A stretch of DNA of 7,070 nucleotides from Pseudomonadota bacterium (GTDB taxonomy: Bacteria > Pseudomonadota > Alphaproteobacteria > Rhizobiales > Rhizobiaceae), in contig JAEYXI010000588.1 in the NCBI GenBank assembly GCA_023428515.1, positions 1-7,070 on the forward strand. The letters run 5' to 3'. Positions 1 to 6,532 of this stretch are shown here, piece by piece. The position numbers were made by a program, and so were the translations under genes. The notes beneath the pieces were generated by a model. That model had not been told where the DNA came from and searched no databases. It saw nothing but the letters and a program-made list of their open reading frames with translations. Positions within the stretch are counted from its first letter, which is position 1; each line of letters opens with the position of its first letter.

Positions 1-149
1 ATTGTCTGCTTCCGAGGCGAAAGCGGGCATTCTCAGCTGCCGTTGCCATGCCCAGAAGGGGAACTACTCGCAGACAGGCTATTCCGCGATCCAATTGCTG
101 GCTGTAGCCTACCTCCTGTCGTCACGAACTTCGAAGGAGGGGAGATGCC
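1..149. other. Leader region upstream of the GYD-domain gene
   Basis: No gene is supported here. The stretch ends in a strong Shine-Dalgarno sequence (AAGGAGG at 134-140), nine bases before the ATG at 150, which fixes the start of the downstream gene. I could not pick out a convincing -35/-10 pair. Short minus-strand starts exist at 47-49 and 28-30 that would run off the left edge, but neither has a clear ribosome site and at most 16 codons are visible, so I do not call a gene. Confidence 0.5.
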
Positions 150-467
150 ATGCCGAAATATCTCGTCCAGGGTTCTTACACGGATCAAGGCCTCAAGGGC
201 TTGCTGAAGGAGGGCGGTTCAAAACGGCGAGTGATGGTCGAAAAACTCGCCGAGGAGATGGGCGGCAAACTCGAAGTGTTCTATTTCGCCCTTGGCGGCG
301 ATGACTTCGTGATTATTCTCGATCTGCCTGATAACATCGACATGGCCGCGACCGCTATCGTCGCTCAGGCCAGCGGCATGGTGAAGTCCCGGGTCACGGT
401 CCTCATGGATCCGGAGGATGTGGACAAGGCCGTGCAAAGGAAGGTCGACTTCCACCCACCGTCCTAG
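150..467 (+). CDS. GYD domain-containing small protein
   Basis: A 105-residue soluble protein of the GYD family, a small alpha/beta (ferredoxin-like) fold common in rhizobia with no firmly established biochemical role. The family pattern is visible: an N-terminal strand with YLVQGSYTDQG (residues 4-14), a helix with EKLAEEMGG (31-39), then a strand EVFYFALGGDDFVIILDLPD (42-61) carrying the motif position that names the family, and a last strand with SRVTVLMDPEDV (80-91). At the signature position this protein reads G-D-D (50-52) instead of the usual G-Y-D. There is no signal peptide or membrane segment. The start is supported by AAGGAGG nine bases upstream. The gene converges on the Lrp-type regulator with 18 bases between stop codons, so it is not part of the put module. 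Family assignment is firm; function is unknown. Confidence 0.88.
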   Translation: MPKYLVQGSYTDQGLKGLLKEGGSKRRVMVEKLAEEMGGKLEVFYFALGGDDFVIILDLPDNIDMAATAIVAQASGMVKSRVTVLMDPEDVDKAVQRKVDFHPPS

Positions 468-485
468 GCTTGGGACGCGAACGAC

Positions 486-941
486 CTATCGGTCCTTGAC
501 CGTCTCCATCGCCACGAAGGTCGAGGTCTGCGCGACATGGGGTAGGGCGGAGATGCGCTCGCCGAGCACGCGCCGGTAGGCGCCGATATCCCTCGTGCGC
601 ACCTTGAGCAGGTAGTCGAAGCTCGCGGCCATCATGTGGCATTGCTCGATCTCGGCGACGCCCTGTACCGCGCGGTTGAAGGCATCGAGAGCTGCCGAGC
701 GCGTGTCGGAGAGCTTCACCTGCACGAAGGCTATGTGGCCTTCGCCCATCCGCTCGCGATCTATGAGGGCGGTATAGCCGCGAATGTATCCGTCCCTCTC
801 CAGCCGCCGCACGCGCGCTTGCACCGGCGTCTTCGACAGGCCAACCTTGTCCGCGAGCTCGGACATGGACAGCCTTCCCTCCCGGGAGAGAGCGGCGAGG
901 ATGTTCCGGTCAAGGCGGTCCAATTGATCTGTCGTCTGCAT
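486..941 (-). CDS. putR: Lrp/AsnC-family transcriptional regulator, probably PutR
   Basis: A 151-residue regulator of the Lrp/AsnC (feast/famine) family at its usual length. The N-terminal winged helix-turn-helix spans about residues 7-55, starting with LDRLDRNILAALSREGRLS and with the recognition region around LADKVGLSKTPVQARVRRLE (29-48). The C-terminal ligand-binding/oligomerisation (RAM) domain spans about 68-146 and contains the typical FDYLLKVRTRD stretch (108-118). It is transcribed divergently from putA across 133 bases. In Agrobacterium and Rhodobacter the same arrangement encodes PutR, an Lrp-like protein that activates putA in response to proline and represses itself. I infer that role from position, because the sequence alone cannot tell PutR from other Lrp paralogues. 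No good Shine-Dalgarno precedes the ATG; only a purine run (AAGAAG) directly abuts it. The 3' end faces the GYD gene. Confidence 0.9.
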   Translation of the reverse strand: MQTTDQLDRLDRNILAALSREGRLSMSELADKVGLSKTPVQARVRRLERDGYIRGYTALIDRERMGEGHIAFVQVKLSDTRSAALDAFNRAVQGVAEIEQCHMMAASFDYLLKVRTRDIGAYRRVLGERISALPHVAQTSTFVAMETVKDR

Positions 942-1074
942 CTTCTTGGTTCGAATGGCTGGTGATACGGATATAGTTTAGATCGAATGGTGGGCGGAAC
1001 GCAATTCTTCAGTCCGCTTGCCGTGCGGGTTATGATACGTTCCGGCCACGGAATTCGCCGCTCACGGGGAACTC
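942..1074. promoter_or_regulatory. putR-putA divergent control region
   Basis: This 133-base stretch must hold both promoters. For putA, the best -10 is TATGAT at 1031-1036 (5 of 6 to consensus), with a weak -35 TTCAGT at 1008-1013 (17-base spacer), giving a short leader of roughly 30 bases and GGGGA at 1066-1070 as ribosome site. For putR on the minus strand, a possible -35 TTGCGT (999-1004) and -10 TAAACT (975-980) are 18 bases apart. A direct repeat, TCGAATGG, sits at 951-958 and 983-990. These would be natural PutR sites: upstream of the putA promoter for activation, and on the putR promoter for autorepression. Presence of a regulatory region is sure from gene layout; the exact boxes are inferred by eye. 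Confidence 0.6.
951..990. repeat. Direct repeat TCGAATGG, candidate PutR operator
   Basis: Two perfect copies of TCGAATGG lie at 951-958 and 983-990, 32 bases start to start, close to three turns of B-DNA, so both would face the same side of the helix. The first copy overlaps the palindrome TTCGAA. Lrp-family proteins bind as dimers assembling into octamers on phased sites, so the spacing fits. An eight-base repeat can arise by chance in 133 bases, so this is suggestive only. Confidence 0.4.
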
Positions 1075-4000
1075 ATGCCGACACTCGCTGCGCTTCGAAA
1101 TGACATTCGCACCAACTACCTGCCCGACGAGGATGCCGCCTTAAGCCGGCTCGTCCAGACAGCCGATCTCGGCGAGGCCGAGCGCGCCGCGATCTCGAGG
1201 CGCGCCGCCGAACTGGTGCGCGCGGTCAGGGGCTCGTCCGACCCAAGGCTGATGGAAGTCTTTCTCTCGGCCTACGGCCTGTCGACCAAGGAGGGCGTGG
1301 CGCTGATGTGCCTGGCCGAGGCGCTGCTGCGCGTGCCCGACACCGAGACGATGGACGAACTGATCCGCGACAAGATCGCGCCGCAGGACTGGTCCGCCCA
1401 TTCGGGAAGCTCGGCCTCGATCTTCGTCAACGCCTCGACATGGGCGCTGATGCTGACCGGGCGCGTGCTGGACGAGGGCGAGAGCGGCATCGACCGCACG
1501 TTGCGCGCCATGGTGCGCCGGCTCGGCGAGCCTGTCATCCGCACCGCCGTCGCCGCGGCGATGCGCGAGATGGGCGAGCAGTTCGTGCTGGGCCGCACCA
1601 TCGCCGAGGCGGTCAAGCGCGGCAAGTCGATGACCGCCAAGGGCTATCTCTATTCCTACGACATGCTCGGCGAAGCCGCGCGCACGGAAGCGGATGCGAA
1701 GCGCTATTTCCGCGCCTATCGAGACGCGATCTCGTCGCTCGACGCCGGAGCCAACGCACCGGACATCCGCTTCAATCCCGGCATCTCCGTGAAGCTCTCG
1801 GCCCTGCACCCGCGCTACGAACAGGCGCAGCGCGAGGCGATGCTGCCGGTCATGTCGGAGCGGCTGCTGGAATTGGCGCTGGCGGCGCGGCACGCCCGCA
1901 TGGGCCTCAATATCGATGCGGAAGAGGCCGACCGGCTGGACCTCTCGCTCGACGTGATCGAGCGCGTGCTGGCCGATTCCGAACTCGCCGACTGGGATGG
2001 CTTCGGCGTCGTCGTGCAGGCCTACAGCCCGCGTTGCGCCTTCGTTATAGACTGGCTGCATGCGCTCGCGAAAAGGCTCGACCGCAGGATCATGGTGCGG
2101 CTGGTCAAAGGCGCATACTGGGATACTGAGATCAAGCGTGCGCAGACGCTCGGCCTCGATGGCTATCCCGTCTTCACGCGCAAGGCGAACACCGACGTCT
2201 CCTACATCGCCTGTGCGCGAAAGCTGCTGTCGATGACGGACCGCATCTATCCGCTATTCGCCACCCACAATGCCCATACGATGGCCGCGGTGCTCGCCAT
2301 GGCGCCCGACCGCGACAGTTTCGAGTTCCAGCGCCTGCACGGCATGGGCGAGCAGTTGCACGAGGCCGTCCGCAAGGCGGAGGGCACGCGCACCCGCATC
2401 TATGCGCCGGTGGGGGCGCATTCCGATTTGCTGGCGTATCTGGTGCGCCGGCTGCTCGAGAATGGCGCCAACTCCTCCTTCGTGCACCAGCTGACCGACG
2501 AGGATGTGCCGGCCGAAACGATCGCACGCGATCCGTTCGAAGTGGTCGCCGGGCAGGGGCCCGCCGCCAACCCCGCGATCGCGAAGCCGGTCGCGATCTT
2601 CGGAGACGATCGCAGAAACTCGAAAGGGTACGACATAACCGACACCGTGGCGCTGGCCGCCATCGACAAGGCAAGATCGGATTTTTCCGGCAAAGAGCGC
2701 TGGTCGGCCGCGCCGATCACGCGCGCTGCGGGTTACGGCTCGAAACGCACGGTTCTCAACCCCGCCAGGACAAAGGATGTGGTCGGCCTCGTCACCGAAG
2801 CCGGCGCGAAGCAGGTCGCGACCGCGGTGAAGGCCGCGGTCGCGGCGCAGCCGGCCTGGGCGACACGGCCGGTGGCGGAGCGCGCCAAAATCCTGCGCCG
2901 GGCCGCCGACCTCTACGAGGCAAATGCGGTCGAGTTCTTCGCGCTGGCGACGCGCGAGGCCGGCAAGACGCTCGCCGACGGCATCTCCGAGGTACGCGAG
3001 GCGGTCGACTTCCTGCGCTACTATGCGGCAGAAGCCGCAGGCGTCGAAGCCGGAACCGAGGCACGCGGCGCGATCGTTTGCATCTCGCCGTGGAATTTTC
3101 CGCTCGCGATCTTCACCGGCCAGATCGCTGCAGCACTCGTCACCGGCAACTCGGTGATCGCAAAGCCGGCCGAGCAGACTCCGCTGATCGCCGCCAAGGC
3201 GGTGACGCTGCTGCGCGAGGCGGGCATCCCGGAAGACGTGATCCAGCTCCTGCCTGGGGACGGCCCGTCGGTCGGCGCGCCGCTGACCGCCGACCCCCGT
3301 ATCGCTGGTGTCTGTTTCACCGGTTCGACCGACGTCGCCAAGGCGATCGAGCGACAGCTTGCGAAAACCGCAGCGCCGGACGCGATGCTGATCGCCGAGA
3401 CCGGCGGCTTGAACGCGATGATCGTGGATTCCACGGCGCTGCCCGAACAGGCGGTGCGCGACATACTGGCATCGGCCTTCCAGAGCGCCGGCCAGCGCTG
3501 CTCGGCGCTGCGCGTCCTCTACGTTCAGAAGGATGTCGAGAAGAAGATGCTGGAGATGCTGAAGGGGGCGCTCGAGGCGCTTGCGGTCGGTGACCCCTGG
3601 CAAATCTCGACCGACGTCGGCCCGCTGATCGACGAAGAAGCTCAGCAGGCGATCGGCGACTACTGCGCCGCGATGGAGGCCAAGGGCAGGCTGGTGGCAA
3701 AGCTCGACGCGCCTGACGGCGGCCGCTTCGTCGCGCCGCATATCTTTCGCGTGTCGGGCATCGAGGAGATGGAGCGCGAGATCTTCGGGCCGGTGCTCCA
3801 TGTCGCGACTTTCGACGCCGACGACATCGACCGTGTGATCGCTTCGGTCAACCGCAAAGGATACGGCCTGACCTTCGGACTGCATACGCGCATCGAGGCA
3901 CGGGTCCAGCACATCGTCGACGGCATCCATGCCGGCAACATCTACGTCAACCGCAACCAGATCGGCGCGGTGGTCGGCTCGCAGCCTTTCGGAGGCGAGG

Positions 4001-4701
4001 GGTTGTCAGGTACGGGGCCGAAGGCCGGCGGGCCGCATTATCTCCGGCGTTTCCGGAAGTCGGTTGCCACGGCGTCGAACGGGCAGACGATTGCCTCGGC
4101 GGCGGCAAAGGTCGGCGCCGGCGTGCTCAAGGACAATCTGCCGGACCCGACGCTCGGCGGCTGGTCTACGAGGGCAGACCGCATTGCGGTGCTGCGCAAG
4201 CATCTGCGCGGCAAGGGTGCGGCCGCGATCACGGCTGCCGCTTCCGTCGATTTTGGGCCTGTGGACTTGCCCGGCCCGACAGGCGAGGCGAATACGCTGA
4301 CTCTGGCGCCCCGCGGTCGGGTACTCTGTCTCGGGCCGGATGCGGAGGCGCTTCTCGCGCAGGCGGTCCAGGCGCTTGCCGCTGGCAATGCCGTGCTGGC
4401 GGTGGCGCCTGGAGCCTCGGCTGCGCTCCAGCCGTTGACCGGCAAGGGTCTTCCTGTCGCGGCGATCGAAGGGACGCCCGATGCCTTGGACCTGAAGCCA
4501 CTTGGCATCGACGTCGTCGCCTTTGCGGGGGAGGCGGATCAAGTCCGCGCGATCCGTCAGGCGCTTGCCGAAAGGGATGGTCCGATCGTGCCGCTGGTCA
4601 CCGAGATGCTGTATCCGGCGGCCTATGCCCACGAGCGGTCGGTCTGCGTCGACACGACCGCGGCAGGCGGCAATGCGAGCCTGCTCGCCGGCGCGGGATG
4701 A
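1075..4701 (+). CDS. putA: Bifunctional proline dehydrogenase / L-glutamate gamma-semialdehyde dehydrogenase PutA (type B)
   Basis: PutA converts proline to glutamate in two steps: FAD-dependent oxidation to pyrroline-5-carboxylate, with electrons passed to membrane quinone, then NAD-dependent oxidation of the semialdehyde, with the intermediate channelled between sites. The proline dehydrogenase barrel spans about residues 180-475, with VRLVKGAYWD (341-350), ATHNAHT (396-402), FQRLHGMGEQL (418-428) and the substrate-binding Arg pair R458-R459. The aldehyde dehydrogenase domain spans about 550-1000, with SPWNFPLAIF (671-680), FTGST (748-752), general-base E775 in ETGG, and catalytic C809 in SAGQRCSALR. 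A C-terminal ALDH-like domain follows, ending in the conserved TTAAGGNASL (1194-1203). At 1208 residues, with this tail but no N-terminal ribbon-helix-helix domain, it is a type-B enzyme like that of Sinorhizobium meliloti, not the trifunctional E. coli form. It therefore cannot regulate itself by DNA binding, which fits a divergent putR. All key residues are present and the frame is intact. Confidence 0.98.
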   Translation: MPTLAALRNDIRTNYLPDEDAALSRLVQTADLGEAERAAISRRAAELVRAVRGSSDPRLMEVFLSAYGLSTKEGVALMCLAEALLRVPDTETMDELIRDKIAPQDWSAHSGSSASIFVNASTWALMLTGRVLDEGESGIDRTLRAMVRRLGEPVIRTAVAAAMREMGEQFVLGRTIAEAVKRGKSMTAKGYLYSYDMLGEAARTEADAKRYFRAYRDAISSLDAGANAPDIRFNPGISVKLSALHPRYEQAQREAMLPVMSERLLELALAARHARMGLNIDAEEADRLDLSLDVIERVLADSELADWDGFGVVVQAYSPRCAFVIDWLHALAKRLDRRIMVRLVKGAYWDTEIKRAQTLGLDGYPVFTRKANTDVSYIACARKLLSMTDRIYPLFATHNAHTMAAVLAMAPDRDSFEFQRLHGMGEQLHEAVRKAEGTRTRIYAPVGAHSDLLAYLVRRLLENGANSSFVHQLTDEDVPAETIARDPFEVVAGQGPAANPAIAKPVAIFGDDRRNSKGYDITDTVALAAIDKARSDFSGKERWSAAPITRAAGYGSKRTVLNPARTKDVVGLVTEAGAKQVATAVKAAVAAQPAWATRPVAERAKILRRAADLYEANAVEFFALATREAGKTLADGISEVREAVDFLRYYAAEAAGVEAGTEARGAIVCISPWNFPLAIFTGQIAAALVTGNSVIAKPAEQTPLIAAKAVTLLREAGIPEDVIQLLPGDGPSVGAPLTADPRIAGVCFTGSTDVAKAIERQLAKTAAPDAMLIAETGGLNAMIVDSTALPEQAVRDILASAFQSAGQRCSALRVLYVQKDVEKKMLEMLKGALEALAVGDPWQISTDVGPLIDEEAQQAIGDYCAAMEAKGRLVAKLDAPDGGRFVAPHIFRVSGIEEMEREIFGPVLHVATFDADDIDRVIASVNRKGYGLTFGLHTRIEARVQHIVDGIHAGNIYVNRNQIGAVVGSQPFGGEGLSGTGPKAGGPHYLRRFRKSVATASNGQTIASAAAKVGAGVLKDNLPDPTLGGWSTRADRIAVLRKHLRGKGAAAITAAASVDFGPVDLPGPTGEANTLTLAPRGRVLCLGPDAEALLAQAVQALAAGNAVLAVAPGASAALQPLTGKGLPVAAIEGTPDALDLKPLGIDVVAFAGEADQVRAIRQALAERDGPIVPLVTEMLYPAAYAHERSVCVDTTAAGGNASLLAGAG

Positions 4702-4704
4702 GGT

Positions 4705-5019
4705 TCAGGCCCCTTCGACGATCGAAAAACCTTCGAACTGCGGATGGCCGAGATAATGCACGTCGTTCGAGCCGGCGTTGCGGTGGGCGGCGCGGAAATT
4801 CTCCGACTTGGTCCAGGCCGTGAAGTCGTCCTTGCTCGCCCAGACGGTGTGCGAGGCGAAAAGCGTGTAGCCCTCGGCTTCGTTCTCGGGTCCGCGCAGC
4901 AGATGAAACTGCTCAAAACCCTTCATCTCGTGCAGGGTCGAATCGCGGCCCTTCCATACATTCTCAAAGGCCTGCTCGGAGCCCTTCTTCACCTTGAAGC
5001 GGTTCATTGCGATGAACAT
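4705..5019 (-). CDS. hmuQ: IsdG/HmuQ-type heme-degrading monooxygenase (antibiotic biosynthesis monooxygenase fold)
   Basis: A 104-residue ABM-fold protein of the IsdG/HmuQ/HmuD group. These dimeric cytosolic enzymes open the heme ring to release iron. The three residues essential in Staphylococcus IsdG (Asn7, Trp67, His77) align with N6 in MFIAMNRF, W69 in DDFTAWTKSE and H79 in NFRAAHRNAG. The match, including the F(K/R)AAH box, is better than expected for a generic ABM protein. I choose the ATG at 5017-5019 because GAGAGGAA lies six bases upstream and because this start puts the catalytic Asn at the family position. The reading frame stays open to a TTG overlapping the tonB stop, but the 23 extra residues match nothing. 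It is the last gene of the minus-strand cluster, 65 bases after tonB, and converges on putA with three bases between stops. The gene symbol is tentative: orthology to hmuQ rather than hmuD or bhuQ cannot be settled here. Confidence 0.85.
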   Translation of the reverse strand: MFIAMNRFKVKKGSEQAFENVWKGRDSTLHEMKGFEQFHLLRGPENEAEGYTLFASHTVWASKDDFTAWTKSENFRAAHRNAGSNDVHYLGHPQFEGFSIVEGA

Positions 5020-5023
5020 CGTA

Positions 5024-5031
5024 TTCCTCTC
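5024..5031 (-). promoter_or_regulatory. Ribosome binding site that decides the monooxygenase start
   Basis: Read on the minus strand this is GAGAGGAA; its GAGAGG core ends six bases before the ATG at 5019. It supports the 104-residue product over a longer frame beginning with TTG at 5088, which lacks a comparable site. Confidence 0.7.
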
Positions 5032-5042
5032 ACCTGTTGAAA

Positions 5043-5058
5043 GCGGCCGTTCGACCGC
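5043..5058 (-). other. Small stem-loop between tonB and the monooxygenase gene
   Basis: On the minus strand GCGGTC and GGCCGC can pair (six pairs, one of them G-U) around a four-base loop GAAC. It lies in the only sizeable gap of the minus-strand cluster and is followed by just three T residues, so it is not a typical terminator. It could be an mRNA processing or stability element that adjusts expression between the two genes, or mean nothing. Confidence 0.25.
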
Positions 5059-5084
5059 CGGTCTGATTGGGGATTGTGCACCGC

Positions 5085-6524
5085 TCAACGCATGAAGGCG
5101 AGCGGGATGGAGAATTCCCAGGTCGAACGGCCTGCATTTGCCGGTATGGGCGGGAAGGGGGAGGCCTTGCGGATGGCCTGGAGCGCCGCCTGGTCGACCG
5201 AGTTCACCCCGGAACTGCGCGCGACCCGCGCCGAGCGGACACTGCCGTTCGAGCCGACCGCGAATGCGACCACAACCTCGCCGCGCCCCTTCGCACGGAC
5301 GGAACGCGCGACCCGCGCCAACTTGGAGCGGACTTTGCCCGGATAGTTGGACACCGCCGCATTGCCGACCTTGCCGTTCTTCGAGCCGCCGCGGCTGGCC
5401 TGCCTGTTATCGCCCTTTTCCTGTCCGTCTGCCTGACCTCGAACTGCGTCCGAATCGTTCTTGCCGCGATTGCCGGATTTCTTCGACTTCGGTTCGGCCT
5501 TCTCGGCGACCTTTTTCCGGTCGTCGGTCTTCTGCTTCGCTGTCTTTTTCTCCGCAGGCCTCTTCTCTTCCGCGGGCTTTTTCCGCGCTTCCTTGGCCGG
5601 CTTTGCCGGTTCGGCCTTCTTCTCTGCCGGCTTGGCTTTCGCTTCAGCCTGAGGCTTGGGCTCCTCGACCGGTTCGACAGGCTTCGTTTCCGTCGGCGCG
5701 GCTTTTGCGACCTCGGCGGTCTCCACTTTTTCGGTCTCGGCCGTTTCCACGGGTTCGGCGGCCTGTGTTTCTGCCGGCTTCTGGACGAAATTTTCGTCGT
5801 CGACGAGTTCGGCGCGGTCTGTCGCGAGCACTTCCGGCACGGTTTCGGCAAGGGCGGGCTGGCTTTCGACCGGCGAAGCCGCCTCGGGTTCGGCTGTCAC
5901 CGCCTCTGCGCGTTCCGCGGGCTGGGCGCGCTCGGCTGGCGCCTCCGTCACCCGCTCGACCGGCGTTTCTTCCACCGGCTGCAGGGTTTCCGGTTCTGCC
6001 GCCACCGCCTCGGCAACATCGGTCGCCTCGGCTGCGTCGTCGACGGGCACGGCCTTCGCTTCAATGGTCTCGACTGGCACGGCGTCCAGCATGGTGACCA
6101 TGGTGACGTCGACCGAATTTTCGTCCTCGCCGGCTTGGGCCTGGTTGGCTGACGCGTTTCCAAGAGAGGCGATGCCGGCAAAGTCGGCGCCTTCGACCTG
6201 TACCGCCTCGTCGATGCCATAGATGAAGAAGAGCGCAACGGCTGCGTGGAAGATGCAGGAGACCAGCAGCGCCAGTTTCCACTTGCGCTTCAGGTCCAGC
6301 GATTTGACCGGCGTCGGGCCGAGCGGCTCGGCCGGCCGGTGGGTGATCAGGCCGTTGTGGTTGGCTGCAAAGTAGCGCTCGGGCGCTTCCCGGATACCGT
6401 TCTGAAGCGCGCCGTGCGGGATCGCCAGATCGGGATCGTCGGGCTCGAGCTCGGCCAACGCCCTGCCGGCCATCGGCCAAACCGGCCGGGCGGAAGCGAA
6501 GACTGGTTCGAGACCTGACGCCAT
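5085..6524 (-). CDS. tonB: TonB energy-transducing protein with N-terminal cytoplasmic extension
   Basis: TonB transmits the proton-motive force from ExbB-ExbD to outer-membrane receptors. The 479-residue protein has, in order: a predicted cytoplasmic segment (1-80), one membrane helix (about 82-104), a long disordered periplasmic linker (about 105-390), and a TonB C-terminal domain (391-479) beginning near YPGKVRSKL and ending WEFSIPLAFMR. The helix carries S89-x3-H93, the SxxxH pattern needed for coupling to ExbB/ExbD. The linker is first acidic (131-290, about 42 Asp/Glu to 10 Lys/Arg), then basic (291-352, about 22 Lys/Arg to 11 Asp/Glu), echoing the Glu-Pro then Lys-Pro order of E. coli TonB. 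It is about twice the length of the 239-residue E. coli protein. I start at the ATG at 6522-6524, five bases after the upstream stop. The frame is open to 6656, but that would overlap the secreted-protein gene by 127 bases. No exbB or exbD is in the window. Confidence 0.93.
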   Translation of the reverse strand: MASGLEPVFASARPVWPMAGRALAELEPDDPDLAIPHGALQNGIREAPERYFAANHNGLITHRPAEPLGPTPVKSLDLKRKWKLALLVSCIFHAAVALFFIYGIDEAVQVEGADFAGIASLGNASANQAQAGEDENSVDVTMVTMLDAVPVETIEAKAVPVDDAAEATDVAEAVAAEPETLQPVEETPVERVTEAPAERAQPAERAEAVTAEPEAASPVESQPALAETVPEVLATDRAELVDDENFVQKPAETQAAEPVETAETEKVETAEVAKAAPTETKPVEPVEEPKPQAEAKAKPAEKKAEPAKPAKEARKKPAEEKRPAEKKTAKQKTDDRKKVAEKAEPKSKKSGNRGKNDSDAVRGQADGQEKGDNRQASRGGSKNGKVGNAAVSNYPGKVRSKLARVARSVRAKGRGEVVVAFAVGSNGSVRSARVARSSGVNSVDQAALQAIRKASPFPPIPANAGRSTWEFSIPLAFMR

Positions 6525-6526
6525 AA

Positions 6527-6532
6527 TTCCTA
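6527..6532 (-). promoter_or_regulatory. tonB ribosome site overlapping the upstream stop codon
   Basis: On the minus strand the end of the upstream gene reads TAGGAATTATG. The stop TAG (6530-6532) is part of the Shine-Dalgarno-like AGGA, and the tonB ATG follows at 6524. This layout points to translational coupling of tonB to the secreted-protein gene. The spacing is short, only about three bases after AGGA. Confidence 0.6.

Noticed and set aside
1..49. Possible minus-strand gene running off the left edge (ATG at 47-49 or 28-30)
   Set aside because: At most 16 codons are visible, there is no convincing ribosome site, and the residues are not recognisable.
480..495. Short inverted repeat GACC/GGTC between the GYD gene and putR
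   Set aside because: Only four pairs and no T-run, too weak for a terminator.
963..1039. Repeat TGATACG at 963-969 and 1033-1039 in the putR-putA gap
   Set aside because: A seven-base repeat is expected by chance in a stretch this long, and the 70-base spacing is not well phased.
1141..2061. Open minus-strand frame of 306 codons opposite the start of putA
   Set aside because: Shadow of putA; His/Arg/Gly-rich composition and no family features.
2254..3930. Open minus-strand frame of 558 codons inside putA
   Set aside because: It lies wholly antisense to an intact, conserved putA. Such frames are common opposite G+C-rich codon usage. The translation shows no recognisable domain.
4714..4726. 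Inverted repeat TTCGA/TCGAA near the putA 3' end
   Set aside because: Five A/T-rich pairs with a three-base loop inside the monooxygenase coding sequence and no T-run after it in either direction.
5020..5088. Longer monooxygenase starting at a TTG that overlaps the tonB stop codon
   Set aside because: The extra 23 residues fit no family member and lack a good ribosome site, whereas the ATG at 5019 has GAGAGGAA and places the catalytic Asn correctly.
5067..6152. Plus-strand frame of 361 codons rich in Phe, Leu and Arg, which looks like a membrane protein
   Set aside because: It is the complement of the Lys/Glu/Ala-rich TonB linker: Lys and Glu codons read backwards give Leu, Phe and Ser. The TonB frame has real domains at both ends.
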